A stretch of DNA of 64,000 nt from assembly GCA_041671765.1 (NCBI GenBank), contig JBAZAX010000002.1, forward strand, positions 1 through 64,000, in the 5' to 3' direction. A program made the translations under genes and the position numbers. This document shows positions 16,376 to 23,876 of the stretch, one piece after another. Origin of the DNA: JBAZAX01 sp041671765 (GTDB lineage Bacteria > Babelota > Babeliae > Babelales > RVW-14). Numbering within the stretch: the stretch's first letter is position 1; the number at the start of each line of letters is the position of its first letter. The notes below the pieces were generated by a model. The model made no database searches, was not told where the DNA came from, and saw only the letters and a program-made list of their open reading frames with translations.

Positions 16376-17944
16376 ATGATTGAAGTAATAAAAAGATACA
16401 AGTGGTTTTTGATTGGACTTTTTGCATTTGCACTGTTTATACGCGCTGCAATTTTCGTTGGATATTTAGGTAAAAATCAAAATTTTTGGCAAGTTGATTC
16501 AAATACATATCATCTAATCGCAGAACAAATTTCGCAAGGGCATGGAATATGCACAGATCCAGGACATCCTAATTTTTATCGACTTCCAGGATATTCTTTA
16601 TTCCTGTCCGCATTTTATAAAATATTTGGACCTGATACAAAAAATGTTTTATGGTTGCAAATTTTTATGGCCGCATTAATTCCGCTTCTGATTTTTTTAC
16701 TCGGATGTATACTTTTCCCGCAAAATATATTAATTGCAAAAACTGCCGGCATTTACGGTAGCATTCATATTGGTTATGTCCTTTATTCAGGGTTTTTCAT
16801 GGCTGAAAGCCTATTTATTTTTTTATTCTTAATTTTTGCCATTTTATTTTTATCTTCCGTTCACTTATTTTTTTGTTTTCAAAACAGATGTAACTGCAAA
16901 GAATCTGATAAAATCTTTCGGTATTTTAGCCTACCTGACCCCATTGCAACAAGTGAACCCTATCTAAGTCTTTTTGAAGACATGTTTGAAAACGAACAAA
17001 AAAACGTAGTACTGTGCAACTGCCAAGAAACAGAACTAATAAAATCATCTCGCAATCTTTTAGGGGCGGGATTTGCGCTTGGACTCGCATCTCTGGTACG
17101 CCCAGTTGGGCATTATTTAATCTGTCTTTCAATTTTGATATTAATTTTTTCAAACGAAACATGTAGGCAAAAGATCAGTAAAAGTTTTACGCTTTTTTGC
17201 GGATGGATTGTTCCGGTTATCTTCTGGCTTGCACGTAATTTTATACTCACCGGACATATATTCTTTCATACACTTCCCGGCGGACATTTTCTTTATTTTT
17301 CTGCAAGTCGAGTTGCAATGCATGAATGCCATTGTTCTTATGACCAAGCAAAAGATATTTTGAGAAAAAAAGTAGATGAGATAGTGACACAAGAAGAACA
17401 AATTAAACACAAAAAGCTATCCGAAATAGAACAGTGCGACATTCGAGAAAATCTTGCTAAGCAGTATTTTAAAAAATACCCAGCATTGTCAATCAAACTC
17501 TGGTTAACTGATATATTTCGAACTGCGACTTCGCTTTACAGCGCCGAGCTACTTTATATTGAATCCGGACGAAAAGAAATTGATTATTTTAATGCAAAAC
17601 GAACTATCAAATCTATGGTATACAAATATCTTGTCCCACAAACGGAAAAATCCTGGCTTCGATGGTTAATAAGACTAGAAATTTTGGTATTTTTTTTAAT
17701 GATTCTTGGACTCTTTTTGGGATTTTTAAGAACGGTTTTTAGATGCATTAAAAACTGGGACAGCGAGATAAATAGAATTAACCTCTGCTCGTGGCTCCGA
17801 AGCCTTGCATTTGCAACTTTTTTCATTGTAATCGGACTCGCGGGAGGGTATGCACGGATGCGATTGCCTGCAGAGGTATTTTTAATTATTTTATCTATGA
17901 GCTTTTGGGTGCCAATGCTTACAGAATTTAAAAATAAATCATGA
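16376..17944 (+). CDS. GT39/ArnT-like membrane glycosyltransferase (paralogue 1)
   Basis: This 522-residue polytopic protein has the GT-C layout. After the first membrane helix comes an acidic loop (WQVDSNTYHLIAEQI), then YRLPGYSLFLSAFYKIFG, several hydrophobic helices, SLVRPVGHYL and a C-terminal periplasmic segment. GT-C enzymes transfer sugars from polyprenyl-phosphate donors on the outer face of the inner membrane. It is paralogous to the 20847-22364 protein throughout. Both carry a non-conserved hydrophilic loop between the helix near residue 160 and the GAGFALGLASLVRPVGH block. Here the loop is Cys/Asp-rich; in the paralogue it is repeat-derived. Substrate unknown. Confidence 0.8.
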   Translation: MIEVIKRYKWFLIGLFAFALFIRAAIFVGYLGKNQNFWQVDSNTYHLIAEQISQGHGICTDPGHPNFYRLPGYSLFLSAFYKIFGPDTKNVLWLQIFMAALIPLLIFLLGCILFPQNILIAKTAGIYGSIHIGYVLYSGFFMAESLFIFLFLIFAILFLSSVHLFFCFQNRCNCKESDKIFRYFSLPDPIATSEPYLSLFEDMFENEQKNVVLCNCQETELIKSSRNLLGAGFALGLASLVRPVGHYLICLSILILIFSNETCRQKISKSFTLFCGWIVPVIFWLARNFILTGHIFFHTLPGGHFLYFSASRVAMHECHCSYDQAKDILRKKVDEIVTQEEQIKHKKLSEIEQCDIRENLAKQYFKKYPALSIKLWLTDIFRTATSLYSAELLYIESGRKEIDYFNAKRTIKSMVYKYLVPQTEKSWLRWLIRLEILVFFLMILGLFLGFLRTVFRCIKNWDSEINRINLCSWLRSLAFATFFIVIGLAGGYARMRLPAEVFLIILSMSFWVPMLTEFKNKS

Positions 17945-18036
17945 TTTTTCCAGCCTAATTTCTGCATTTGCATATTTGTGGTATTCTTCCAATTATTATA
18001 TAAAAAAAATACCTATCAACGGCTTTGAAAGAAAAC

Positions 18037-18516
18037 ATGCAATACAAAATTGTACAATCTAATCGAATATTATTCGCAGGCATAGAATTACGGCTAAATC
18101 TTACAGATGAGCAAGCACCTCAAAAAATTGGTAATTTTTGGAATAAATTTTTTACAGAAAAAATATTAGACAAAATTGTAAATGCAAAAAAGCCTATAAA
18201 TACAATGGCTCTTTACACAAATTATGATAATCAAGGCAATTATTCTATGGTTATTGGATGCCAAGCAACCTCTCGAAGCAATATTCCGTCAGACATGACT
18301 TCAGAAATTAATGTATATGAAATTCCTGCGGCAAAATACGCAGTATTTTCAGTCACAGGTCAATTTCCTCAAGCTGTTTCAGATTTTTGGCAAAAATTGT
18401 GGTTAAACAAAGACAACTTGGGATTTCAACGCGCATTTACTACGGACTTTGAATTATATGATCATAGATTTTCATCTGCAACGCCAGAAATGGACGTTTA
18501 TACCGCGATTAAATAG
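18037..18516 (+). CDS. GyrI-like/effector-binding-domain protein
   Basis: This stand-alone protein has about 159 residues from the ATG at 18037. A TTG at 18025 is an alternative. It fits the SHV-like fold of bacterial effector-binding (GyrI/YdeE) domains: an N-terminal ILFAGIELRLN strand, a central IGNFWNKFF helix, a second half EIPAAKYAVFSVTGQFPQAV, and a closing FELYDHRF followed by the MDVYTAIK strand. No DNA-binding domain is attached. Such proteins bind small hydrophobic ligands; the ligand here is unknown. It precedes the HAD/beta-lactamase gene by 12 bases and is probably co-transcribed with it. Confidence 0.75.
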   Translation: MQYKIVQSNRILFAGIELRLNLTDEQAPQKIGNFWNKFFTEKILDKIVNAKKPINTMALYTNYDNQGNYSMVIGCQATSRSNIPSDMTSEINVYEIPAAKYAVFSVTGQFPQAVSDFWQKLWLNKDNLGFQRAFTTDFELYDHRFSSATPEMDVYTAIK

Positions 18517-18528
18517 AAAGAACCACTA

Positions 18529-20151
18529 ATGCCTAAGGAAAAACGTACGCTACACACATACTTATTGCTAGCTCTCTTTCTGTTCTCAACTTTCTCGTTC
18601 ATTAAATCAGACATCAAAGAAATTGATTCTATAGCTCAAGTTAAAGAAGAATTTCAAAGTGCTAACAACAAAACCCTGGTCATCTTCGATATGGATGATA
18701 CTTTAATTGTTCCTGTTGATAAAATATTTTATGTCATGAAGTGCGTTAACAGAAATATCAATGATTTTGACGAGCAAGATAAGGAATTTGTAAAACAACT
18801 TAGACTTGGTGCAGAACGACTCATTTCGGACAAAAGAGATCAAAATTATGCAATAAGACTTGAAAGTTCGATAGATTCCAAAACAAGATTTGTTCCCACG
18901 GAAGATGATACAGTCAAATTAATTAAAAATATGCAAAATCGAAACGTTAAAGTTATTGCGCTTACCGCAGCAAAAACAGGAGTTTTTGGGGTGATTGATA
19001 ATTTAGGCGAATGGCGCTTGAAAAATCTTGCAAGCATTGGACTTGATTTTAGCTCAAGCTTTAATATTCAAGAAATTATTTTTGATAAATTAAAAAAATC
19101 AAATTTTAGTGGATATCCTGAATATTACAAGGGAATATTGATGGCTGCAAATAATCCCAAGGGAAAGGTTCTAGCCTCATTCCTTGATAAGAATGACGAC
19201 TGGAAACCAGATAAAATCATATTCCTTGATGATAGTTATAATAATTGCAAAAATGTTGATGAAGCCATGAAACAACTTGGTATACCAATTCAATGTTACT
19301 GTTATAGGGCTGCATTTAAAAATAAAATTAAGTTAAACCAGAAAGTTATAAGATATCAGTTTGACCACTGGATTAAACACGAAGAGTTTTTAACAGAACA
19401 AAAGGCACTTGAAAAGATTGATAACGAGCCAGCATATATAATTTACGATTTTGAAAAAGAACAAGTTATAAAAGACGATGGCGACATCCAAACACAAGAG
19501 AGCCCATGTTCAACTTTCAAGATAGCATTAAGTTTAATGGGTTTTGATTCAGGAATTCTTAAAAATGAGAATGCGCCTGAATGGCACTATAAAGATGAAT
19601 ACAACGCAGAATTCGATTTTTGGCGATGCGCCCAAACCCCAAAATCATGGATCAAAAAATCTTGCATCTGGTACTCGCAAGTTTTAACATCCATACTCGG
19701 GCCAGAAAAATTTCAAAATCACGTGAACAGTTTTTGTTACGGGAACAAGGATGGTTCCGGCAATCCAGGTAAAAACGATGGACTTTCAAGATCATGGCTA
19801 TGTTCAAATTTAAAAATCTCGCCAACTGAGCAAATTGAATTTCTCAAAAATTTATTGAAAAAAACTCTGCCAGTTTCTGAATATGCGCATGAACAAACGC
19901 AAAATATTTTGTATATTTCAGATCTTACTGATGGATGGAAGTTGTACGGCAAAACTGGGGCTGGGATTTATGAAGGTGGCATCAAGAGTATTGGCTGGTT
20001 TATTGGTTGGATTACAAATAAACAAATCAAAAAAACACTTATTTTCGCATATCTAATCAAATCAAATAATGATAAAATTGTTGTGAACGGCAACTTGGCA
20101 AAAGAAAACATTCTGAAAATTTTAACCGAGGGATGTCATGCAAATTGTTAA
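18529..20151 (+). CDS. Secreted HAD-like (DUF2608) / class D beta-lactamase fusion
   Basis: The protein has 540 residues with a signal peptide (about 1-27). Residues 45-265 form a HAD-type domain of the DUF2608 kind, with D54-M-D56-D-T (motif I), an ALTAAKT motif II segment (144-150) and FLDDS at 232-236 (motif IV). Residues ~298-535 read as a class D (OXA) serine beta-lactamase: S328-T-F-K331, S378-C-I (SxV equivalent), Y404-G-N, K475-T-G and W490-F-I-G-W. All catalytic positions are present, including the Lys that is carbamylated in OXA enzymes. I know the two domains separately but not this fusion. It may hydrolyse beta-lactams, or it may be a penicillin-binding/sensor domain. It overlaps the DUF5674 gene by 14 bases. 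Confidence 0.88.
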   Translation: MPKEKRTLHTYLLLALFLFSTFSFIKSDIKEIDSIAQVKEEFQSANNKTLVIFDMDDTLIVPVDKIFYVMKCVNRNINDFDEQDKEFVKQLRLGAERLISDKRDQNYAIRLESSIDSKTRFVPTEDDTVKLIKNMQNRNVKVIALTAAKTGVFGVIDNLGEWRLKNLASIGLDFSSSFNIQEIIFDKLKKSNFSGYPEYYKGILMAANNPKGKVLASFLDKNDDWKPDKIIFLDDSYNNCKNVDEAMKQLGIPIQCYCYRAAFKNKIKLNQKVIRYQFDHWIKHEEFLTEQKALEKIDNEPAYIIYDFEKEQVIKDDGDIQTQESPCSTFKIALSLMGFDSGILKNENAPEWHYKDEYNAEFDFWRCAQTPKSWIKKSCIWYSQVLTSILGPEKFQNHVNSFCYGNKDGSGNPGKNDGLSRSWLCSNLKISPTEQIEFLKNLLKKTLPVSEYAHEQTQNILYISDLTDGWKLYGKTGAGIYEGGIKSIGWFIGWITNKQIKKTLIFAYLIKSNNDKIVVNGNLAKENILKILTEGCHANC

Positions 20152-20449
20152 AGAAAAAATCTCGATTCCAGAGTTAAAGGCAATGTCTAAAAAAATGTTT
20201 GGTGACATGGTAAAAGCAGTTGTAGACATTGAAAAAGAAATTATGGTTGTGGATGCTATTATGCACGCTGATGAAGAACATCTACTTTTGGAAGAAGGCT
20301 CCGAACAAGGAAATCTCTGGGGCATAAACATTTACCCTGAAAAGATGTGGGATCAACGATGGATCGTGTTTGACTCAATGGTAAATCTTCGTCCTTCTTG
20401 GGGAAACAAGACTCGGGTGTTGATAATCCACAAATTCAAGAAAAAATAA
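20138..20449 (+). CDS. DUF5674-family protein, C-terminus frameshifted
   Basis: The first ~90 residues follow the DUF5674 pattern (FGDMVKAVVDIEKEIMVV, HADEEHLLLEEGSEQGNLWG, FDSMVNLRPSWGN). The expected tail SRGVDxPxIxEKI is absent in this frame, which ends RVLIIHKFKKK. In the -1 frame the same DNA reads GVDNPQIQEKIKKIVTKLVT and then stops at TGA 20479-20481. That TGA overlaps the next ATG in an ATGA junction. The shift lies at GGG 20415-20417. One missing G, a real mutation or programmed slippage would explain it. Function of DUF5674 is unknown; a small-protein pair with the next gene is likely. Confidence 0.8.
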   Translation: MQIVKEKISIPELKAMSKKMFGDMVKAVVDIEKEIMVVDAIMHADEEHLLLEEGSEQGNLWGINIYPEKMWDQRWIVFDSMVNLRPSWGNKTRVLIIHKFKKK

Positions 20450-20481
20450 AAAAAATAGTAACAAAATTGGTGACAAAATGA
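20415..20481 (+). other. Out-of-frame continuation of the DUF5674 protein
   Basis: After the G-run at 20415-20417, the -1 frame encodes the family-like C-terminal helix and ends in the ATGA stop/start overlap with the next gene. This is the arrangement expected of an intact two-gene operon. Confidence 0.75.
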
Positions 20482-20816
20482 TTATACATAAAGGTCTTAC
20501 GCATGAACGCTGGTTTAAATTTTCACTTATGGAGCAACTGGCAAATATCGGCAGCGACATCGAACGTACAATTCAATGGAAAACCGATGGGGATATGGAA
20601 TATAGCAAAAAGGCATTTGAACGCGCGCTAGAGTTATTGTACTTTACAATTGAAGACCCCAAAAACAGCGGCCCGCGACTTAGAGAGATTTTACGTGCAC
20701 GTGAGGCCCTCATTGACCATTTCGTATACGACAATGAATACAACACAACGGATGAGCAATGGCAACAGTATTTTTATGATTTTAATTATGCAGCGGCTCT
20801 GGAACGCGGGAGATAA
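20478..20816 (+). CDS. Small helical protein, partner of DUF5674
   Basis: This 112-residue, all-helical protein is of a type often found next to DUF5674 genes. It contains SLMEQLANIGSDIERTIQWK, a repeat-like AFERALELLYFTIED and REILRAREALIDHF. It begins within the ATGA overlap with the restored DUF5674 frame, so the two are translationally coupled. I do not recognise a catalytic motif. The tight two-gene format and small sizes recall toxin-antitoxin or regulatory pairs, but nothing in the sequence proves that. Confidence 0.7.
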   Translation: MIIHKGLTHERWFKFSLMEQLANIGSDIERTIQWKTDGDMEYSKKAFERALELLYFTIEDPKNSGPRLREILRAREALIDHFVYDNEYNTTDEQWQQYFYDFNYAAALERGR

Positions 20817-20846
20817 AATTTAATATTTTCGAAAATGGGAGTAGTA

Positions 20847-22364
20847 ATGATCGAATTAATTAAAAAAGAAAAAAATTTTTTGCTACTTACGTTTTTTTTA
20901 TCTCTTGCAATCAAAGTAATTTTCTTTCTAATTTTTCTCAAAAATAACTCCTGTTTATTAATGTTTGATTCAGGGCAGTATCACAAAGTCGCACTCAATA
21001 TTTTATCGTGGACAGGTCAGACAAATTTTTACCGTATGCCAGGCTATCCGGTATTTTTAGCCGCTTGCTACAAAATTTTCGGGGTGCATCCCATTGCGGC
21101 TCTTATAATGCAAATTATACTTGGCTCTCTAATTCCATTATTAGTATTTGCTCTTGCACTAGTATTGTTTGATAAATCAACATTTAACAGCCAGATAAAA
21201 ACGGCTAAACTTGCGAGTTTAGTTGCCTGTTTTGATCTTGGTTATATAATTTTCCCCGGACTAATCATGTCCGAAATATTATTTACTATGTTTTTCACGC
21301 TATTTCTAATTTTATTTCTGTATAATTACACGCCATTTTTTTGCAAAAGCCCTCTTCTAAAAACATTAAGACAGCCCCTTCGACAGGCTCCCAGCCTTCG
21401 CTCAGAATTAGCTTCGGCGGGCAGGCAGGGTGAGCGCGACGAGCACACTAAAGAACCCGCTCGTGGTGAGCTTGTCGAACCATTTCAACGGGTTCTTACA
21501 TTTCCAATTTCCAGATTGTTTTTGGCAGGAATAGCTCTCGGAATAGCTTGTCTGATCAGACCTGTTGGACATGGCCTGTTCTTAACATCAATTTTTATGC
21601 TGATGGTTTCAAAAGATAAATTTTTTGTAAAAATAAAATCTATAGCACTGTTTAGTACTGGGCTTGCATTCACATTGGGTATATGGATATTCAGAAATTT
21701 TCTTCTAACCGGCTACATTTTTATGCACACACTTTCAGGCCCACATTTTTTAAATCATTCAGCAGTAAGGCTTTGCATGATGGATGAAAAAATAACTTAT
21801 GAACAGGCACAAAAAAAGGTTTACGCTGAACTTAAAAATCTTGAACCAGCAAAAACAAATGTACTGGGCAAGCCGTTGCAAGAAATCGAGCACTGCCAAT
21901 TAGCGGAAAAGCTCGCAATATCTTACATGCTTAAGAACCCCGTACTTACAGTTCAACATTTTATATCAAACATGTTAAAAACAACATTTGGACTTTATAG
22001 CTCTGAGTTACTTGTAATAGACTCCGGCGGGCAACTCCCTGAATACAGTAATAATCGAAGTATTAAAAGCATTTTTAAACGTTTTTTGCTTCCTGACGTA
22101 AATAATAAATTTATAATTTGGGTAATTTATTTTGAAATAATATTTTTTTTATTTATTTTACTTGGCCTAGCCATATTTATATTTATATCACCAATTGATC
22201 GCGGAAAAATATGTACACTCATCAAAACACTGCCTTTTATCTGCTGCTTAATATTTTTGACTCTTTCATGCGGTTATGCGAGATTAAGATTGCCAATCGA
22301 ATCATTTTTAATTATTTTAGCGATTAAAGAATGGCAACTTTTATTTTCTAAAAAAGGGGAGTAA
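20847..22364 (+). CDS. GT39/ArnT-like membrane glycosyltransferase (paralogue 2) with repeat insertion
   Basis: This polytopic GT-C-type protein (about 505 residues) is paralogous to the 16376-17944 product: FYRMPGYPVFLAACYKIFG, ACLIRPVGHGLFL, FRNFLLTGYIFMHTLSGPHFL and the C-terminal GYARLRLPIESFLIIL. ATG at 20847 is chosen because GGGAG lies five bases upstream; an ATG at 20835 is in frame. Between the fifth helix and the RLFLAGIALGIACLIRPVGH block, about 40 residues are encoded by GC-rich palindromic DNA (21374-21497), giving SLRSELASAGRQGERDEH and ARGELVEPFQ-type peptide. The insert lies in a loop that is also variable in paralogue 1, so activity may be preserved. Donor and acceptor sugars are unknown. 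Confidence 0.82.
   Translation: MIELIKKEKNFLLLTFFLSLAIKVIFFLIFLKNNSCLLMFDSGQYHKVALNILSWTGQTNFYRMPGYPVFLAACYKIFGVHPIAALIMQIILGSLIPLLVFALALVLFDKSTFNSQIKTAKLASLVACFDLGYIIFPGLIMSEILFTMFFTLFLILFLYNYTPFFCKSPLLKTLRQPLRQAPSLRSELASAGRQGERDEHTKEPARGELVEPFQRVLTFPISRLFLAGIALGIACLIRPVGHGLFLTSIFMLMVSKDKFFVKIKSIALFSTGLAFTLGIWIFRNFLLTGYIFMHTLSGPHFLNHSAVRLCMMDEKITYEQAQKKVYAELKNLEPAKTNVLGKPLQEIEHCQLAEKLAISYMLKNPVLTVQHFISNMLKTTFGLYSSELLVIDSGGQLPEYSNNRSIKSIFKRFLLPDVNNKFIIWVIYFEIIFFLFILLGLAIFIFISPIDRGKICTLIKTLPFICCLIFLTLSCGYARLRLPIESFLIILAIKEWQLLFSKKGE
21374..21497. repeat. Composite palindromic element inside a glycosyltransferase gene
   Basis: The right half (21451-21497) is a 47-bp unit with 9-bp terminal inverted repeats AAGAACCCG/CGGGTTCTT. 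It is the exact reverse complement of 37221-37267. The left half is CCCCTTCGACAGGCTC / AGGGTGAGCGCGACGAGCAC, interrupted at its centre by a 36-bp element (21391-21426). That element also occurs nested at 4154-4189. Confidence 0.92.
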
Positions 22365-23843
22365 ATGGTATCAAGCAAAAAAAGAGCCTTAATCATAGGG
22401 GCTGGACCTGCGGGTCTTACCGCTGGTTATGAGCTTTTAAAAACACAAAAATTTAGCGCAGAAATCATAGAAAAAGATAATCAGATCGGCGGACTTGCAA
22501 AAACAGTCAATTACAAAAATTACAAGTATGACATTGGGCCCCATCACTATGTCACAGAATCAAAAGAAATTGAAAAATGGTGGAAAAATATAATAAGTGA
22601 AGATGAATTTATAAAATTAAATCGTTTTACACGAATTTATTACAATAAACATTTTTTCTTGTACCCGCTTCAACCAATCAACGCATTAATGGGATTAAGT
22701 CCATTTGAGTCAATACACTGCGTTTCTAGTTATTTTCGATATAAGTTATGGCCTAAAAAAGTTAATTCTTATGAAGACTGGCTCTCGAATAGGTTCGGGA
22801 AAAGGCTTTTTGAAATATTTTTTAAATCGTACACAGAAAAGCTTTGGGGAATAAAATGCGATCAGATTTCTGCCGACTGGGCTGCACAAAGAATTAAAAA
22901 TTTTTCACTTGGCAAGGCAATGTTTTTTGCATTCTTCGGAAAACTTTTCAAAAAATATACGCCCCGAACAATTTTAGGCGAATTTTATTATCCAATTTAT
23001 GGCGCAGGAACATTGTGGGATAATGTTGGTAAAAAAATAATAAATTCTGAATTCGGCTCAATTCACACCAATAAAAAAGTTATGTCAATTGAACATGACG
23101 GTAAAAGTATTTTGGGCGTATTAACAAAAAATATGTCTGATGAAAACCAACACAGCGAAATACAACACATGTCGCAAAAATTAACTCGATATGAAGCAGA
23201 CTACTTTTTATCAACAATGACTTTACGTGACTTGGTTTTAAACATGGATCCAATCGCGCCCAAAGAAGTTGTTAATGCTGCCATGCAACTACGTTGCAGA
23301 GCGCTTATAACACTCAACTTAATTATAGATAAAGAAAAGATTACGCCTGACCACTGGCTTTACATTCATGAAAAAAGTGTTCGTACAATAAGAATTGGAA
23401 ATATGAACAATTTTTCAGCCAAATTAAGACCTAATGAAAATCACTCTGCAATAAGCCTTGAGTGCTTTACGTTTACTGATGAGCCATTCTGGATTAAGAC
23501 AGATGAAGAGTTACTTGAACAAGCAAAACTCGAAATTGATAAAATAGGTCTTGTGAAAAAAGAATTAATTATTGACGGCATGGCATTAAGAATTCCCGAT
23601 GCCTACCCAATTTATGAAGGCAATTACAAAGAATATTTAAATATCGTTTATAACTATCTTGGTAAATTTAAAAATCTTAAATTGATGGGCAGGAATGGCA
23701 TGCACCAGTATAACAACATGGACACTGCAATGCTTTCTGCCATGAAAGCTGTTGATGAAATTATTAGTTATGAAGATAAATATAAAACCAAAATAAATTT
23801 AAAAACAAAAACACAGAAGCATTCTGAAGCACAACTTAATTAA
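22365..23843 (+). CDS. UDP-galactopyranose-mutase-like FAD oxidoreductase
   Basis: This 492-residue flavoprotein has an N-terminal FAD-binding Rossmann motif GAGPAGLTAGYELL (9-22) and the second-strand EKDNQIGGLAKT. These are followed by a GPHH segment (residues 58-61) and YPLQPINALMGLSP, seen in UDP-galactopyranose mutase/protoporphyrinogen-oxidase-like enzymes of polysaccharide clusters. The C-terminus MGRNGMHQYNNMDTAMLSAM fits the FAD-contacting end. It could make UDP-galactofuranose from the GalE product, but the family is broad and the substrate is not certain. It starts directly at the stop of the preceding gene with GGGGAG four bases upstream. Confidence 0.8.
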   Translation: MVSSKKRALIIGAGPAGLTAGYELLKTQKFSAEIIEKDNQIGGLAKTVNYKNYKYDIGPHHYVTESKEIEKWWKNIISEDEFIKLNRFTRIYYNKHFFLYPLQPINALMGLSPFESIHCVSSYFRYKLWPKKVNSYEDWLSNRFGKRLFEIFFKSYTEKLWGIKCDQISADWAAQRIKNFSLGKAMFFAFFGKLFKKYTPRTILGEFYYPIYGAGTLWDNVGKKIINSEFGSIHTNKKVMSIEHDGKSILGVLTKNMSDENQHSEIQHMSQKLTRYEADYFLSTMTLRDLVLNMDPIAPKEVVNAAMQLRCRALITLNLIIDKEKITPDHWLYIHEKSVRTIRIGNMNNFSAKLRPNENHSAISLECFTFTDEPFWIKTDEELLEQAKLEIDKIGLVKKELIIDGMALRIPDAYPIYEGNYKEYLNIVYNYLGKFKNLKLMGRNGMHQYNNMDTAMLSAMKAVDEIISYEDKYKTKINLKTKTQKHSEAQLN

Positions 23844-23876
23844 AAATGCAATCATGGAAGCCATTTGAGAGTTACT

